Shown: positions 55,116-64,000 of the stretch, one piece after another
Layout: each line of letters starts with the position of its first letter
How positions within the stretch are numbered: position 1 is the stretch's first letter
Assembly: GCA_963810485.1 (NCBI GenBank)
Contig: CAWENQ010000004.1
Coordinates: 1-64,000, forward strand
Direction: 5' to 3'
Source of the DNA: DATKFM01 sp963810485
GTDB taxonomy: Bacteria > Pseudomonadota > Alphaproteobacteria > Dongiales > Dongiaceae
Length of the DNA: 64,000 nt
Translations under genes and position numbers: made by a program
Notes under the pieces: generated by a model
Told to the model about the DNA's origin: nothing
Seen by the model: the letters and a program-made list of their open reading frames with translations, nothing else
Database searches by the model: none

Positions 55116-58100
55116 ATGCGCATTGAGCGGCGATTCACTGAAGCCGGAAAGTCGCCTTACGACGGTATCGAGTTTCGTACGACGACCAGCGAAATCAAAA
55201 ATCCGGACGGTTCGATCGTCTTTCAGGCGAGGAATATCGAAGTGCCGGCCGAGTGGTCGCAGGTCGCTTGCGACGTGCTGGCGCAGAAGTACTTCCGCAA
55301 GGCCGGCGTGCCGGTGCGCCTGAAATCCGTCCGCGAGGCCGACCTGCCGGATTGGCTCTGCCGCCATGTGCCGGATGAGGACGCGCTAGGCAAGCTGGAC
55401 AAGGACCAGCGAACCTCGGGCGAGACCAAGGCCACGCAGGTCTTCGACCGCATGGCCGGCACCTGGACCTATTGGGGCTGGCGCGGCGGCTATTTCGACG
55501 CGGAGACCGACGCCCGCGCCTTACTACGACGAGATGTGCTTCATGCTGGCGCAGCAGATGGCGGCGCCGAACTCGCCGCAATGGTTCAACACCGGCCTGC
55601 ATTGGGCCTATGGCATCGACGGGCCGTCCCAGGGTCACTACTACGTCGACTTCCTCACGGGCAAGCTGGTCGCCTCGGCCTCGGCCTATGAGCATCCGCA
55701 GCCCCATGCCTGCTTCATCCAGTCGGTGTCACGACGATCTGGTGAACGACGGCGGCATCATGGATCTCTGGGTGCGCGAGGCGCGCCTGTTCAAATACGG
55801 CTCCGGCACCGGTTCCAACTTTTCCCGCCTGCGCGGCGAGGGCGAGACGGCTGTCCGGCGGCGGCAAGTCCTCGGGCCTGATGAGTTTCCTCAAGATCGG
55901 CGACCGCGCCGCCGGCGCCATCAAGTCCGGCGGCACCACGCGCCGCGCGGCCAAGATGGTCACTGTCGATCTCGATCACCCGGACATCGAAAACTACATC
56001 GACTGGAAGGTTGTGGAAGAGCAGAAGGTGGCGTCCCTGGTCGCGGGCTCGAAGCTCTGCGACAAGTTCCTCAATGCCGTCCTGCAGGCATGCCACAAGC
56101 CCGAACCGGCGACCGTCGCCGACGAAAGCAGCTTCGATCCCAAGGTCAATCGTGCCTTGAAGAAGGCGGTCATCGCCGCCCGCGAAGCCATGGTCTCCGA
56201 GAACTACATCCAGCGCGTCATCCAGTATGCGCGCCAGGGCTACACCTCGATCGATTTCCGCACCTACGACACGGATTGGGATTCCGACGCCTATCTCACG
56301 GTGTCCGGCCAGAACTCCAACAACTCGGTCCGCATCACCAATGAGTTCATCGAGGCGGTGAAGGCCGATGGTGCCTGGAAGCTGATCCGCCGCACCGACA
56401 GCAAGGTGCACAAGACCATCAGGGCCCGCGACCTCTGGGAGAAGATCGCCGCCGCCGCCTGGCAATGCGCCGATCCGGGCGTGCAGTACGACACCACCAT
56501 CAACGAATGGCACACCTGCCCGCAGAGCGGCCGCATCAACGCGTCCAACCCCTGCTCCGAATACATGTTCCTGGACGACACGGCCTGCAATCTGGCGTCG
56601 CTGAACCTGATGACATTCCGCAAGCCCGACGGCAAGTTCGACATCGACGCCTTCGAGCATGCGTGCCGGCTCTGGACCGTCACGCTGGAAATCTCCGTGC
56701 TGATGGCGCAGTTCCCGTCGAAGGAAATCGCCAAGCTGTCCTACGACTACCGCACGCTCGGCCTCGGCTACGCCAATCTCGGCGGCCTGCTGATGGCCAT
56801 GGGCCATCGGCTATGACAGCGACGATGGCCGCGCGCTGTGCGCCGCCATCACCGCCGTCATGACCGGCGTGTCCTACGCCACCTCGGCCGACATGGCGCG
56901 GGAGCTCGGGCCGTTCCCCGGCTATGAGCGGAACCGCAAGGAGATGCTGCGGGTGATCCGCAATCACCGCCGCGCCGCCCATGGCGAGAGCGAAGGCTAT
57001 GAAGGCCTGTCGGTGCTGCCGGTGCCGCTGCAGCTCGAGAACTGCCCGGACGCGGACCTGGTGCGCGCCGCGCGCCAGGCCTGGGACGAGGCACTGCTGC
57101 TGCGGCGAGTCCCATGGCTACCGCAACGCCCAGGCGACCGTGATCGCGCCGACCGGCACGATCGGCCTGGTGATGGATTGCGACACCACCGGCATCGAGC
57201 CGGATTTCGCCCTGGTGAAGTTCAAGAAGCTGGCGGGCGGCGGCTACTTCAAGATCATCAACCGCACGGTACCGGCGGCGTTGAAGAATCTCGGCTACAG
57301 CGAAGAGCCAGATCGAGGACATCATCCGCTACGCGGTCGGCCATGGCACTCTGGCCGAAGCGCCCGGGCATCAACCACAGCGCGCTCAAGGCGATGGGCT
57401 TCAACGAGAGCACGCTGCAGGCGTTGGAGTCGGCGCTGGCCGGCGCCTTCGACATCCGCTTCGCCTTCAACAAGTGGACGCTGGGCGACGAGTTCTGCAC
57501 CAAGGTGCTGGGCTTCACCGCCGAGCAGCTGACCGACGTCGAGCTTCGACATGCTGACGACTCTCGGCTTCAATCGGCAGCAGATCGACGCGGCGAACAC
57601 CTATTGCTGCGGCGCCATGACGCTGGAAGGCGCGCCGCATCCTGAAGGACGAGCATCTCTCGATCTTCGATTGCGCCAATCCTTGCGGCCGCATCGGCAA
57701 GCGCTACCTGTCGGTCGAGAGCCATATCCACATGATGGCGGCGGCGCAGCCTTTCATCTCCGGCGCCATCTCCAAGACCATCAACATGCCGAATTCGGCG
57801 ACGGTCGAGGAATGCAAGGACGCCTACATGCTGTCCTGGCGCCTGGGCATCAAGGCCAACGCGCTCTACCGCGACGGCTCCAAGCTGTCGCAGCCGCTGG
57901 CGGCCCAAGTGCTGACCGACGATCCCGAGGAGCTCGAGGATATCCTCGCGGCTCCGGCCGCGGCCAAGGCGCCGATGGTGGCCGAGCGCATCATCGAGCG
58001 GGTGATCGAACGAGTCATCAACATGCGCGCCGAGCGCGAGCGCCTGCCGAACCGCCGCAAGAGCTACACGCAGAAGGCCATCGTCGGCGGCCACAAGGTC

Positions 58101-58862
58101 TATCTGCACACCGGCGAATACGAAGACGGCACGCTCGGCGAGATCTTCATCGACATGCACAAGGAGGGCGCTGCCTTCCGCAGTCTGATGAACAATTTCG
58201 CCATCGCCATCTCCATCGGCCTGCAATATGGCGTGCCGCTGGAGGAGTTCGTCGAGGCCTTCACCTTCACCCGCTTCGAGCCGAACGGCGTGGTCGAAGG
58301 CAACGACGCCATCAAGATGGCGACGTCGATCCTCGACTACGTGTTCCGCGAACTGGCGATCTCCTATCTCGGCCGCTCCGACCTCGCCCATGTGCAGAAC
58401 ACCGATGTCATGCCCGACAGCATGGGCAAGGGCGAGCAGGAAGCCAGCCTCGATCCCGGTGAAGCGCCGGCGATTACCGCAGTGAGGCGCTATGCCTCGA
58501 CCGGCTATGTGCGCAATCTCGTCGTCTTCCATGGCGGACTGCGGAGCGGCAGCGCCGGAGCTGGGGCCGAGGAAGCCGGCACAACCAGGGAAACTTTGGC
58601 CCTGGCCACCGGCACGGATGGCTCCTATGGCAGCAACGGTGCCCTGGCGACGGCTACCGTCGAGTCCGGCCGCTACGGCGCCGCTGTATCCGTCCAAGCT
58701 TCTGTCGCCAGCTCCGTCGACTCGCGACTCGAAAAGATTCGCGAAGCGAAGCTCAAGGGCTACGAGGGCGACGCCTGCGGCGAGTGCGGCAACTTCACGC
58801 TGGTGCGCAACGGCACCTGCATGAAGTGCACGACCTGCGGCTCGACCAGCGGCTGTTCCTGA
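55116..58862 (+). pseudogene. nrdJ: Vitamin B12-dependent (class II) ribonucleotide reductase, broken by nine +1 insertions
   Basis: The enzyme reduces ribonucleotides with adenosylcobalamin. ATG 55116 opens MRIERRFTEAGKSPYDGIEF, a typical NrdJ start. Conserved blocks follow in successive frames: QMAAPNSPQWFNTGLHW, GSGTGSNFSRLR, SSGLMSFLKIGDRAAGAIKSGGTTRRAAKM, SGRINASNPCSEYMFLDDTACNLASLN, ATVIAPTGTIGLVMDCDTTGIEPD, and a C-terminal zinc-ribbon-like CGECGNFTLVRNGTCMKCTTCG. The frame slips +1 near 55521, 55731, 55849, 56804, 57103, 57308, 57367, 57545 and 57641. Nine is a multiple of three, so the final frame returns to the first. Corrected length is about 1245 residues, normal for the family. 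Systematic base-call errors are more likely than gene decay. Confidence 0.9.
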
Positions 58863-58917
58863 ACCTGATGCCAACACCCAGCGAGGTAAGACAGGTGCGT
58901 TCCGGGCGATAGATTGC

Positions 58918-58947
58918 CCCGCGTTGCCCCTAAGCGGGCAACGCGGG
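58918..58947 (+). other. Perfect 12-bp hairpin downstream of nrdJ
   Basis: CCCGCGTTGCCC (58918-58929) pairs perfectly with GGGCAACGCGGG (58936-58947) around a six-base loop. No U-tract follows, so it is not a standard terminator. It lies between nrdJ and the stronger terminator at 59042-59070. Confidence 0.5.
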
Positions 58948-59041
58948 TTCCGGTACGGCGAGGACGGGGGACCTCACCGCGCGGGAGTGAGTTTCCTTGC
59001 GAAGCGGTTCTCCCTGAAGCAACTGTAGTAACGAACTCCGC

Positions 59042-59070
59042 CGGGCGCGTGGCCACACCCCACGCGCCCG
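59042..59070 (+). terminator. Rho-independent-like terminator after nrdJ
   Basis: CGGGCGCGTGG (59042-59052) pairs perfectly with CCACGCGCCCG (59060-59070) around a seven-base loop, followed by ATTTGTCTTC. The stem is strong but the T-tract is broken, so efficiency is uncertain. Confidence 0.6.
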
Positions 59071-59146
59071 ATTTGTCTTCAGTCACCGGCAGAGTTATCA
59101 ATATGACTTGCCGAGTTTCGCCGTCTGATCCGGGGAGGATGACGCC

Positions 59147-59440
59147 ATGAACATCTCCGCCTTCACCGCATCGCTCGACAGCAATCAACCGCCGCAGGCG
59201 CTCCGTCTGCCGCTGCAGGCGCTGTGGTGGGATGCGAAGGGCAATTGGGACAAGGCCCATGAATGCGCCCAGGCCGATGAGAAGGATCCACCGAACCAGT
59301 GGGTGCATGCCTATCTGCACCGCAAGGAAGGCGATCAGTCCAACGCCGAGTACTGGTACAGCCGCTGCGGCCGAAAGCCCAGCAAGGCCCGCCTGGAAGA
59401 CGAGTGGCGCGAGATCGTTGGCGAACTTCTCGGCGCCTGA
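59147..59440 (+). CDS. Small conserved hypothetical protein
   Basis: A 97-residue soluble protein rich in Trp (four), Ala and charged residues: LPLQALWWDAKGNWDKAHECAQADEKDPPNQWVHAYLHRKEGDQSNAEYWYSRCG is its core. GGGGAGGATG precedes the ATG at a good distance. The helix-turn-helix pairs with conserved Trp and Tyr look like a TPR/Sel1-related helical repeat. I have seen similar proteins in proteobacteria labelled hypothetical; no function is known. It probably has its own promoter after the nrdJ terminator. Confidence 0.8.
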   Translation: MNISAFTASLDSNQPPQALRLPLQALWWDAKGNWDKAHECAQADEKDPPNQWVHAYLHRKEGDQSNAEYWYSRCGRKPSKARLEDEWREIVGELLGA

Positions 59441-59482
59441 AGTCGAGGCCGTCGCGACGCAGCAGAGCCGATCCGCCCCGCA

Positions 59483-59660
59483 TAAAGAAAAATCCCGGAT
59501 GGCGCTGTGTCGCTACCGCGCCATCCGGGCAAGTCGCGCGAAGGGAGGACCTTTCTCGCGCGTAGCCGAACTCGAGAATGCGCCGCCCTAGAAGGCGCGC
59601 GTGCCCCGAGAAACTTTGGTCGGCCCGGGCGGCGGCGTTGCGTCTTCGCCGCCACCCGGT
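59483..59660 (-). ncRNA. Hairpin-rich region ending in a minus-strand terminator, candidate small RNA
   Basis: On the minus strand, three GC-rich hairpins occur in about 170 bases: 59626-59658 (12 bp, one mismatch), 59535-59562 and 59494-59529 (CCCGGATGGCGC/GCGCCATCCGGG, 12 bp perfect). The last is followed by ATTTTTCTTT on the minus strand, a good intrinsic terminator. No protein gene on the minus strand ends here. The size fits a small RNA, but I recognise no family (not SRP RNA, tmRNA or RNase P). It might only be a terminator of readthrough from 60005. Confidence 0.35.
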
Positions 59661-60004
59661 CCGTAGGAGCCAACGGCACTGCAACCCCGCGCGCGGCGAT
59701 GACGACCCACTTGCTCGATGATGTGTCTCACCATTCGTTGACGTCTCCCTGTTCAAACTTGCCGTCGTCGGGTCTTGTCATCGGCGCGCCGGGTCCGCCG
59801 CCGGTCCGGCAGGATCGGCCACCGCTTGCGGCTCCCATCAATACTTATTCAAGTTCCGTGCCAAAAATGCTGCACTGCATCTCAAGCCCGATTAGTTGTT
59901 ATTCTTCATACCTATAGCGGATAAGCGCAATGCTGCGCCGCACCATTTGTTGACATTGGTGCGCCTAAATCCCCGGCAAACCCGGGAGGCAATTGCCCAG
60001 AAAA
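59661..60004. other. Intergenic region without a gene
   Basis: The region between the hairpin cluster and the MFS gene has no credible gene. Bases 59830-59960 are notably AT-rich (for example TACTTATTCAAG and TTAGTTGTTATTC), possible promoter sequence. A weak hairpin near 59970-59985 (CCCGG/CCGGG, minus strand, then ATTTAGG) may terminate the MFS gene. Confidence 0.35.
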
Positions 60005-61300
60005 TCAGCGCCTTGCGGGCAGGTTTTCGGCTTCGCCGGCGGGCCGCGACCGGGCCAGGGCTGCGGCGGCCCAGAAGGCCATGGCCGCGACGGTGGAGAG
60101 CGCAAGCAGAGTCCAGAGCACCGCGCTGTAACTGCCAGATAGGGTCCAGATCAGGGCGGCCGCCAGCGGCGACAGCGCCTGCGCCGCCATGGCGGGGAAA
60201 GCCAGTACGCCGTTGATCGAACTATAGCCGTCACGCCACATCAGATCGGGCACCGCCGCGCTGCGGATGATGGTCATGATGCCGTTGGCGCTGCCGTAGA
60301 AGACCGCGGCCAGGAATAGCGCCGGTGCGGAGTCCGGAAAGCGGATCAGCAGGACGAGAGAAGCCGGCAGCGCCAGCAGCACAATCCGCCCGGTCAACGC
60401 CGTCGGCAGACGGCGGGCGAACAGGAAAATCAACAGCCGGGCTGCCACCTGCGACGGTCCGATCAGCGCCACGGCGGCGATGGCCACGGCGATCGCCACG
60501 CCCCGCTCCGCCAGCAGGGGAATCAGATGAAATGTCAGGGCCGAGAAAGTGGCGTTGTACGCCGTGAGGCATAGCGCCAAGCCCCAGAACACCGGGTTCC
60601 GCAGCGCGCGCCGCAGCAGCGCCTTGCGGTCGACAGGCGGCGGGGCTGGCGGCCGGCCACGGGCGGTGCCGTCGCGCAGCCACAGCGCATGGATCGGCAG
60701 ACATACCGCGAGGTTGATCGCCGCCAGGATCAAGAGCGCGCCGCGCCATCCCTGACTCTGCACAAGAATTTCCGTCAGCGGCATGAAGATGGTGCTGGCA
60801 AATCCGGCGATGAGAGTCAGCACGGTTATGCGCGTGCGAAAGCTCTGGGGAAAGCTGCGCGTCAGCACGACGAAAACAAACTCGTAAAGGGTGGCCGCCA
60901 TGGCGACGCCGAGGCCGGCCCAGATCAGATACAGCTCCGTCAAGGTGTGGACCTGCGACCAAGCCGCCAGCATCAGCGCGGCCAGTACCGTGCCGGCGGT
61001 CATCAGCCAGCGCCCGCCATGGCGATCGATCCAGCTCCCTGCGCCATAGGCGCAAAGCCCGGCTATCAGCAGGCCGAAGGACAAGGCGCCGCAGATGCCG
61101 GACCGTGTCCAGCCGAGCTCCGCCTCCATCGGCAGGATCAGCAGCGAGAAGCTGTAGTAGACCGTGCCCCAGGCAGCGATCTGCGCAACCGCCAGCGCCA
61201 AGACCAGCGGCCAGCCGCCGGCCGGCTGTTCCGGCTGCGGCTCGTGATCCAGCACGGTGGTCGAGAGATCACCGCCGGTGACGCGAAGCTCCACGATCAT
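60005..61300 (-). CDS. MFS transporter
   Basis: A 431-residue major facilitator protein with about 12 helices. The early motif SWIDRHGGRWLMTAG is the loop 2-3 signature. AWGTVYYSFSLLILPMEAELGWTRS resembles the monocarboxylate/oxalate-formate (MCT/OFA) group. Its start overlaps the stop of the DUF853 ATPase gene by four bases (ATGA), so the two are translationally coupled. The substrate is unknown. Confidence 0.88.
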   Translation of the reverse strand: MIVELRVTGGDLSTTVLDHEPQPEQPAGGWPLVLALAVAQIAAWGTVYYSFSLLILPMEAELGWTRSGICGALSFGLLIAGLCAYGAGSWIDRHGGRWLMTAGTVLAALMLAAWSQVHTLTELYLIWAGLGVAMAATLYEFVFVVLTRSFPQSFRTRITVLTLIAGFASTIFMPLTEILVQSQGWRGALLILAAINLAVCLPIHALWLRDGTARGRPPAPPPVDRKALLRRALRNPVFWGLALCLTAYNATFSALTFHLIPLLAERGVAIAVAIAAVALIGPSQVAARLLIFLFARRLPTALTGRIVLLALPASLVLLIRFPDSAPALFLAAVFYGSANGIMTIIRSAAVPDLMWRDGYSSINGVLAFPAMAAQALSPLAAALIWTLSGSYSAVLWTLLALSTVAAMAFWAAAALARSRPAGEAENLPARR

Positions 61301-62883
61301 CGCCCTCGCAGGATGGAACCCAGCATGCCGCGCACGATCTGGCGGCCGACCTGTCCGGCCATGTTGCGCACCACGCTCTTGGCCGCAGCTTCGAGGACTC
61401 CCTGACGGCGGCCGTCGCCGAGGATGATTTTTTCCATCATGCCTTTTTCTTCCTTGGGCGCGCGGCCGCGGGGACTCGCAGGTTCCGCCGGCGCTTGCGG
61501 ATAGCTGTAATCCGATGGCGTCTGGCCGCTCTGTCGTGCGCCGCCCGGCCGCTGCCAGGAGCCGGTGCCGCTGGGCGACGGTGCACCCACCGGCGGTGCC
61601 GCCTGTCTGCGGCCGACCAGCAGCTCATAGGCACTTTCGCGATCGACCAGTTTTTCGTAATGCCCTTTGATCGGGCTAGCCTCGATGCTGATGTTGCGCT
61701 CCTCCGGCGTGATGGCGCCCAAGCGCGAGGCCGGCGGCAGTACCAGCGCCCGGTCCACCACCGCCGGAGTGCCATCGGGCTGCAGGAAGGATACCAGCGC
61801 TTCGCCGACACCGAGCTCCATGATCGCCTTGCCGGTGTCGATCTTCGGATTGGGGCGGAAGGTTTCAGCCGCCGCCTTCACGGATTTCTGATCTCGCGGC
61901 GTGAAGGCGCGCAACGCATGCTGCACCCGGTTACCCAGTTGCCCGAGGATGACATCGGGGATATCCAGCGGATTTTGCGTCACGAAGAAAATGCCGACGC
62001 CCTTGGAGCGGATCAGCCGCACCACCTGCTCTACCTTCTCCAGCAGCGCCTTCGGCGCATCGTTGAACAGCAGGTGGGCCTCGTCGAAAAAGAACACCAG
62101 TTTCGGCTTATCCAGATCGCCGACTTCAGGCAGATTCTCGAACAGCTCCGACAACAGCCACAGCAGGAAGGTGGCGTAAGCCCGCGGATTCTGCATCAGC
62201 TTGCTCGCCGCCAGCACATTGATCGCGCCATATCCAGCGGGATCCACCATCATCAGGTCATTGAGATCCAGCGCCGGCTCGCCGAAGAATCTCTCGCTGC
62301 CCTGGCTTTCGAGCTGCAGCAGGCCGCGTTGGATCGCGCCGACCGTCTGCGCGCTGACATTGCCGTAAGTCGTCGTCAATTCCTTGGCGCTGTCGGCGAC
62401 ATGGCTCAGCAGCGCCCGCAGATCCTTGAGATCCAGGAGCAGCAGCCCCTGGTCGTCGGCGACCTTGAAGGCGAGGTTGAGCACGCCGGCCTGCACCTCG
62501 TTGAGATCGAGCAGGCGGCCCAGCAGCAGCGGCCCCACATCAGATATCGTCGCCCGCACCGGGTGACCCTGTTCGCCGAACAGGTCCCAGAATATCGCGG
62601 GGCAGGAGCGGAACTGGTGATCGGCGATGCCCAGCGTGGTCAGGCGCTCTTGAATCTTGGGCTTGGCCTCGCCGGCCTGGGACAAGCCCGCCAGATCGCC
62701 CTTCACGTCCGCCATGAACACAGGCACGCCGCGGGCCGAAAGCCCCTCGGCGATGACCTGCAGGGTGACCGTCTTGCCGGTGCCAGTGGCGCCGGCGATC
62801 AGGCCATGGCGATTGCAGAAGCGAGGCAGCAGGTTGAGCTGCGCCTCGCCCTTCGCCACGTAGATGCCGGGTATGTCGGCCAT
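61297..62883 (-). CDS. DUF853/YjgR-family HerA-like ATPase
   Basis: A 528-residue ATPase. I place the start at ATG 62883 (MADIPGIYVAKGEAQLNLLPRFCNRHGLIAG); the frame is open further upstream but that part is not like the family. Walker A is GATGTGKT (31-38), Walker B is KLVFFFDEAHLLFND, and IFFVTQNPLDIPDVILGQLGNRVQHALRAFTPRDQ is typical of DUF853. The C-terminus is proline-rich, then KIILGDGRRQGVLEAAAKSVVRNMAGQVGRQIVRGMLGSILRGR. Function is unknown; it is a third HerA-superfamily protein in the window but of a separate subfamily. Confidence 0.92.
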   Translation of the reverse strand: MADIPGIYVAKGEAQLNLLPRFCNRHGLIAGATGTGKTVTLQVIAEGLSARGVPVFMADVKGDLAGLSQAGEAKPKIQERLTTLGIADHQFRSCPAIFWDLFGEQGHPVRATISDVGPLLLGRLLDLNEVQAGVLNLAFKVADDQGLLLLDLKDLRALLSHVADSAKELTTTYGNVSAQTVGAIQRGLLQLESQGSERFFGEPALDLNDLMMVDPAGYGAINVLAASKLMQNPRAYATFLLWLLSELFENLPEVGDLDKPKLVFFFDEAHLLFNDAPKALLEKVEQVVRLIRSKGVGIFFVTQNPLDIPDVILGQLGNRVQHALRAFTPRDQKSVKAAAETFRPNPKIDTGKAIMELGVGEALVSFLQPDGTPAVVDRALVLPPASRLGAITPEERNISIEASPIKGHYEKLVDRESAYELLVGRRQAAPPVGAPSPSGTGSWQRPGGARQSGQTPSDYSYPQAPAEPASPRGRAPKEEKGMMEKIILGDGRRQGVLEAAAKSVVRNMAGQVGRQIVRGMLGSILRGR

Positions 62884-63054
62884 GACTTTATCATCCTTGT
62901 CGCCCACGGCGTTGGGCTGCCGCGGGACTTTATCCACACCCCGGCTACGGCAAGTCAAGGATGGTGCCGGGGGGCGGCGGCGGGGCTGGATCGGTGGGCG
63001 GCCGGCGGATATGGTGCCGCCGGCAAAATCAGCAGCACCAAGGGGAGAAACGTC

Positions 63055-63522
63055 ATGGCCGGCCGTATCGATAAGCGCCTCGCCGAATTGAAGATCGAAC
63101 TGCCGAAAGCGGCTGCGCCCGTCGCAAACTATGTGCCCGTGGTCATCACCGGCAACATGGCCTTCGTCTCGGGCCAGGTCACCGTCGTGGATGGCCAGTT
63201 CCAGTACAAGGGGCGCCTGGGCAAGGAATTCTCGGTCGAGGACGGCCAGAAGGCCGCGCGCATCTGCGGCCTCAATGTTATCGCTCAGCTCAATGCGGCG
63301 CTCAATGGAGACCTCGACCGCGTCAGACGCTGCGTGCGGCTCGGTGTTTTCGTCAATTCGACTGACGAATTCACCGATCAGCCTAAGGTCGCCAACGGCG
63401 CGTCGGATCTGATGGTCGAGGTCTTCGGCGATGCCGGCAAGCACGCCCGCGCCGCTGTCGGCGTCAACACGCTGCCGGTCGGCGTTGCGGTCGAAGTCGA
63501 GGCAGTTTTCGAGGTCGCGTAA
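63055..63522 (+). CDS. RidA/YjgF-family protein
   Basis: A 155-residue RidA-superfamily protein. Signatures are YVPVVITGNMAFVSGQVTVVDGQ, GQKAARICGLNVIAQLNAAL and the C-terminal HARAAVGVNTLPVGVAVEVEAVFEV. RidA proteins hydrolyse reactive enamine/imine intermediates. The YjgF/chorismate-mutase-like subgroup (about 150 residues, 'LPVGVAVEVEA') is often of unknown substrate. GGGGAG lies just before the ATG at 63055. It is divergent from the DUF853 gene. Confidence 0.92.
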   Translation: MAGRIDKRLAELKIELPKAAAPVANYVPVVITGNMAFVSGQVTVVDGQFQYKGRLGKEFSVEDGQKAARICGLNVIAQLNAALNGDLDRVRRCVRLGVFVNSTDEFTDQPKVANGASDLMVEVFGDAGKHARAAVGVNTLPVGVAVEVEAVFEVA

Positions 63523-63621
63523 CAGGCGCGGCGATTTGTCCGCCGCCCGCATTTGCGGCTTTGTCACACCGCCTGCCCACGCCATGTTAGGCTGGTGATG
63601 GCGCAACAGTGCGAATAGCCC

Positions 63622-64000
63622 ATGCCCGACGGCCGCGAGCCAGCCACCATCCGCAGTCTGCACGGGATCGACGAGATCGCGCCCGCCGCCTGGGATGCCT
63701 GTGCCGGCGGCGGCAACCCGTTTGTCAGCCACACGTTCCTGCGGGCGCTGGAAGATAGCAAGTCGGTCGGGCCGCGCACCGGCTGGCAGCCGCATCACGT
63801 GGTCCTGGAGGACGCCGGCGGCGAGGTCCTCGCCGTCGCACCGCTTTATGCGAAGACCCATTCCCAGGGCGAGTATGTCTTCGACCATGGTTGGGCCCAG
63901 GCCTATGAGCAGGCCGGCGGGCGCTACTATCCGAAGCTGCAGGTCGCCGTGCCCTTCACGCCGGTGCCGGGGCCGCGATTGTTGGTGCGGCCCAATGCCG
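63622..64000 (+). CDS. DUF482/FemAB-like GNAT-fold protein, N-terminal part (cut by window end)
   Basis: The first 126 residues of a protein of the DUF482 (FemAB_like, peptidoglycan-biosynthesis-like) family. Signatures are LHGIDEIAPAAWDACAGGGNPFVSHTFLRALEDS, GGEVLAVAPLYAKTHSQGEYVFDHGWAQAYEQAGG and YYPKLQVAVPFTPVPGPRLL. The frame is open to the end of the window. It starts about 100 bases after the RidA gene on the same strand. Substrate unknown. Confidence 0.88.
   Translation, partial: MPDGREPATIRSLHGIDEIAPAAWDACAGGGNPFVSHTFLRALEDSKSVGPRTGWQPHHVVLEDAGGEVLAVAPLYAKTHSQGEYVFDHGWAQAYEQAGGRYYPKLQVAVPFTPVPGPRLLVRPNA

Noticed and set aside
55116..58862. Treating the nrdJ segments as several separate small genes
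   Set aside because: The segments are consecutive pieces of one protein, in the right order, each shifted by one base; no internal start has a ribosome-binding site.
59483..59660. 6S RNA, SRP RNA, tmRNA or RNase P RNA in the hairpin cluster
   Set aside because: The structure is a row of hairpins rather than one long bulged stem, and the GGTCAGGTCCGGAAGGAAGCAGCC-type SRP core and RNase P signature are absent.
1..64000. tRNA or rRNA genes, CRISPR arrays, insertion sequences, attachment sites
   Set aside because: No GTTCRA-type T-arm with a matching acceptor, no regularly spaced repeats, and no transposase or integrase reading frame were seen.

Overview
The window reads as the chromosome of a GC-rich alphaproteobacterium, most likely Rhodospirillales-like. 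This is inferred from an NDUFA12-type complex I subunit, a DUF2155 gene beside aat, the rne / amidase / mrcA / prfB order, a class II (B12) ribonucleotide reductase and DivJ/PleC-like histidine kinase cores. I see no tRNA, rRNA, insertion sequence, prophage, integrase or CRISPR array.

Layout. 0-3 kb: 3' end of glnE, bcp, small membrane proteins and a DUF899 protein. 2.8-7.5 kb: an envelope-stress-like group (DegP/HtrA protease, small secreted protein, OmpR-type regulator and sensor kinase) around a divergent promoter with repeated TGTTACAG boxes. 7.5-16.2 kb: prfB with its programmed +1 frameshift, mrcA, an N-acetylmuramoyl-L-alanine amidase interrupted by an in-frame TAG, and divergent rne. 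16.2-30.7 kb: housekeeping and metabolic genes (aminotransferase, BepA-like M48 protease, DsbA-like protein, SDRs, MFS, FAD oxidoreductase, aroQ-accB-accC, aat, DUF2155, mlaD, NDUFA12, EamA, alpha/beta hydrolase). 30.9-39.4 kb: a chemotaxis operon (STAS, cheA, cheW, receptor, cheR, cheB, cheY). 39.5-49 kb: MFS, crystallin-fold secreted protein, M20 amidohydrolase, small secreted protein, inositol-monophosphatase-like enzyme, and a binding-protein/permease/ATPase ABC transporter of the 'ferric' family preceded by a Pho-box-like site. 49-54.6 kb: two tandem copies of a translationally coupled soluble histidine kinase + HerA-like ATPase module. 55-58.9 kb: nrdJ. 59-64 kb: a conserved small protein, a hairpin-rich intergenic region, an MFS + DUF853 ATPase operon, a RidA-like protein and the start of a DUF482/FemAB-like protein.

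The strongest candidate for an undescribed system is the duplicated kinase-HerA module at 48996-54606. Each kinase has no sensor domain, no membrane segment and no neighbouring response regulator, and its stop overlaps the start of a hexameric-type ATPase gene. 

A technical warning: fifteen single-base insertions, all +1, break nrdJ (nine), cheA (two), cheR, cheB, an aminotransferase and the ABC permease. Removing them restores conserved proteins, and four fall where GAGTC would become GAGTTC. They look like sequencing or assembly errors, unlike the prfB site, which is a genuine recoding signal.
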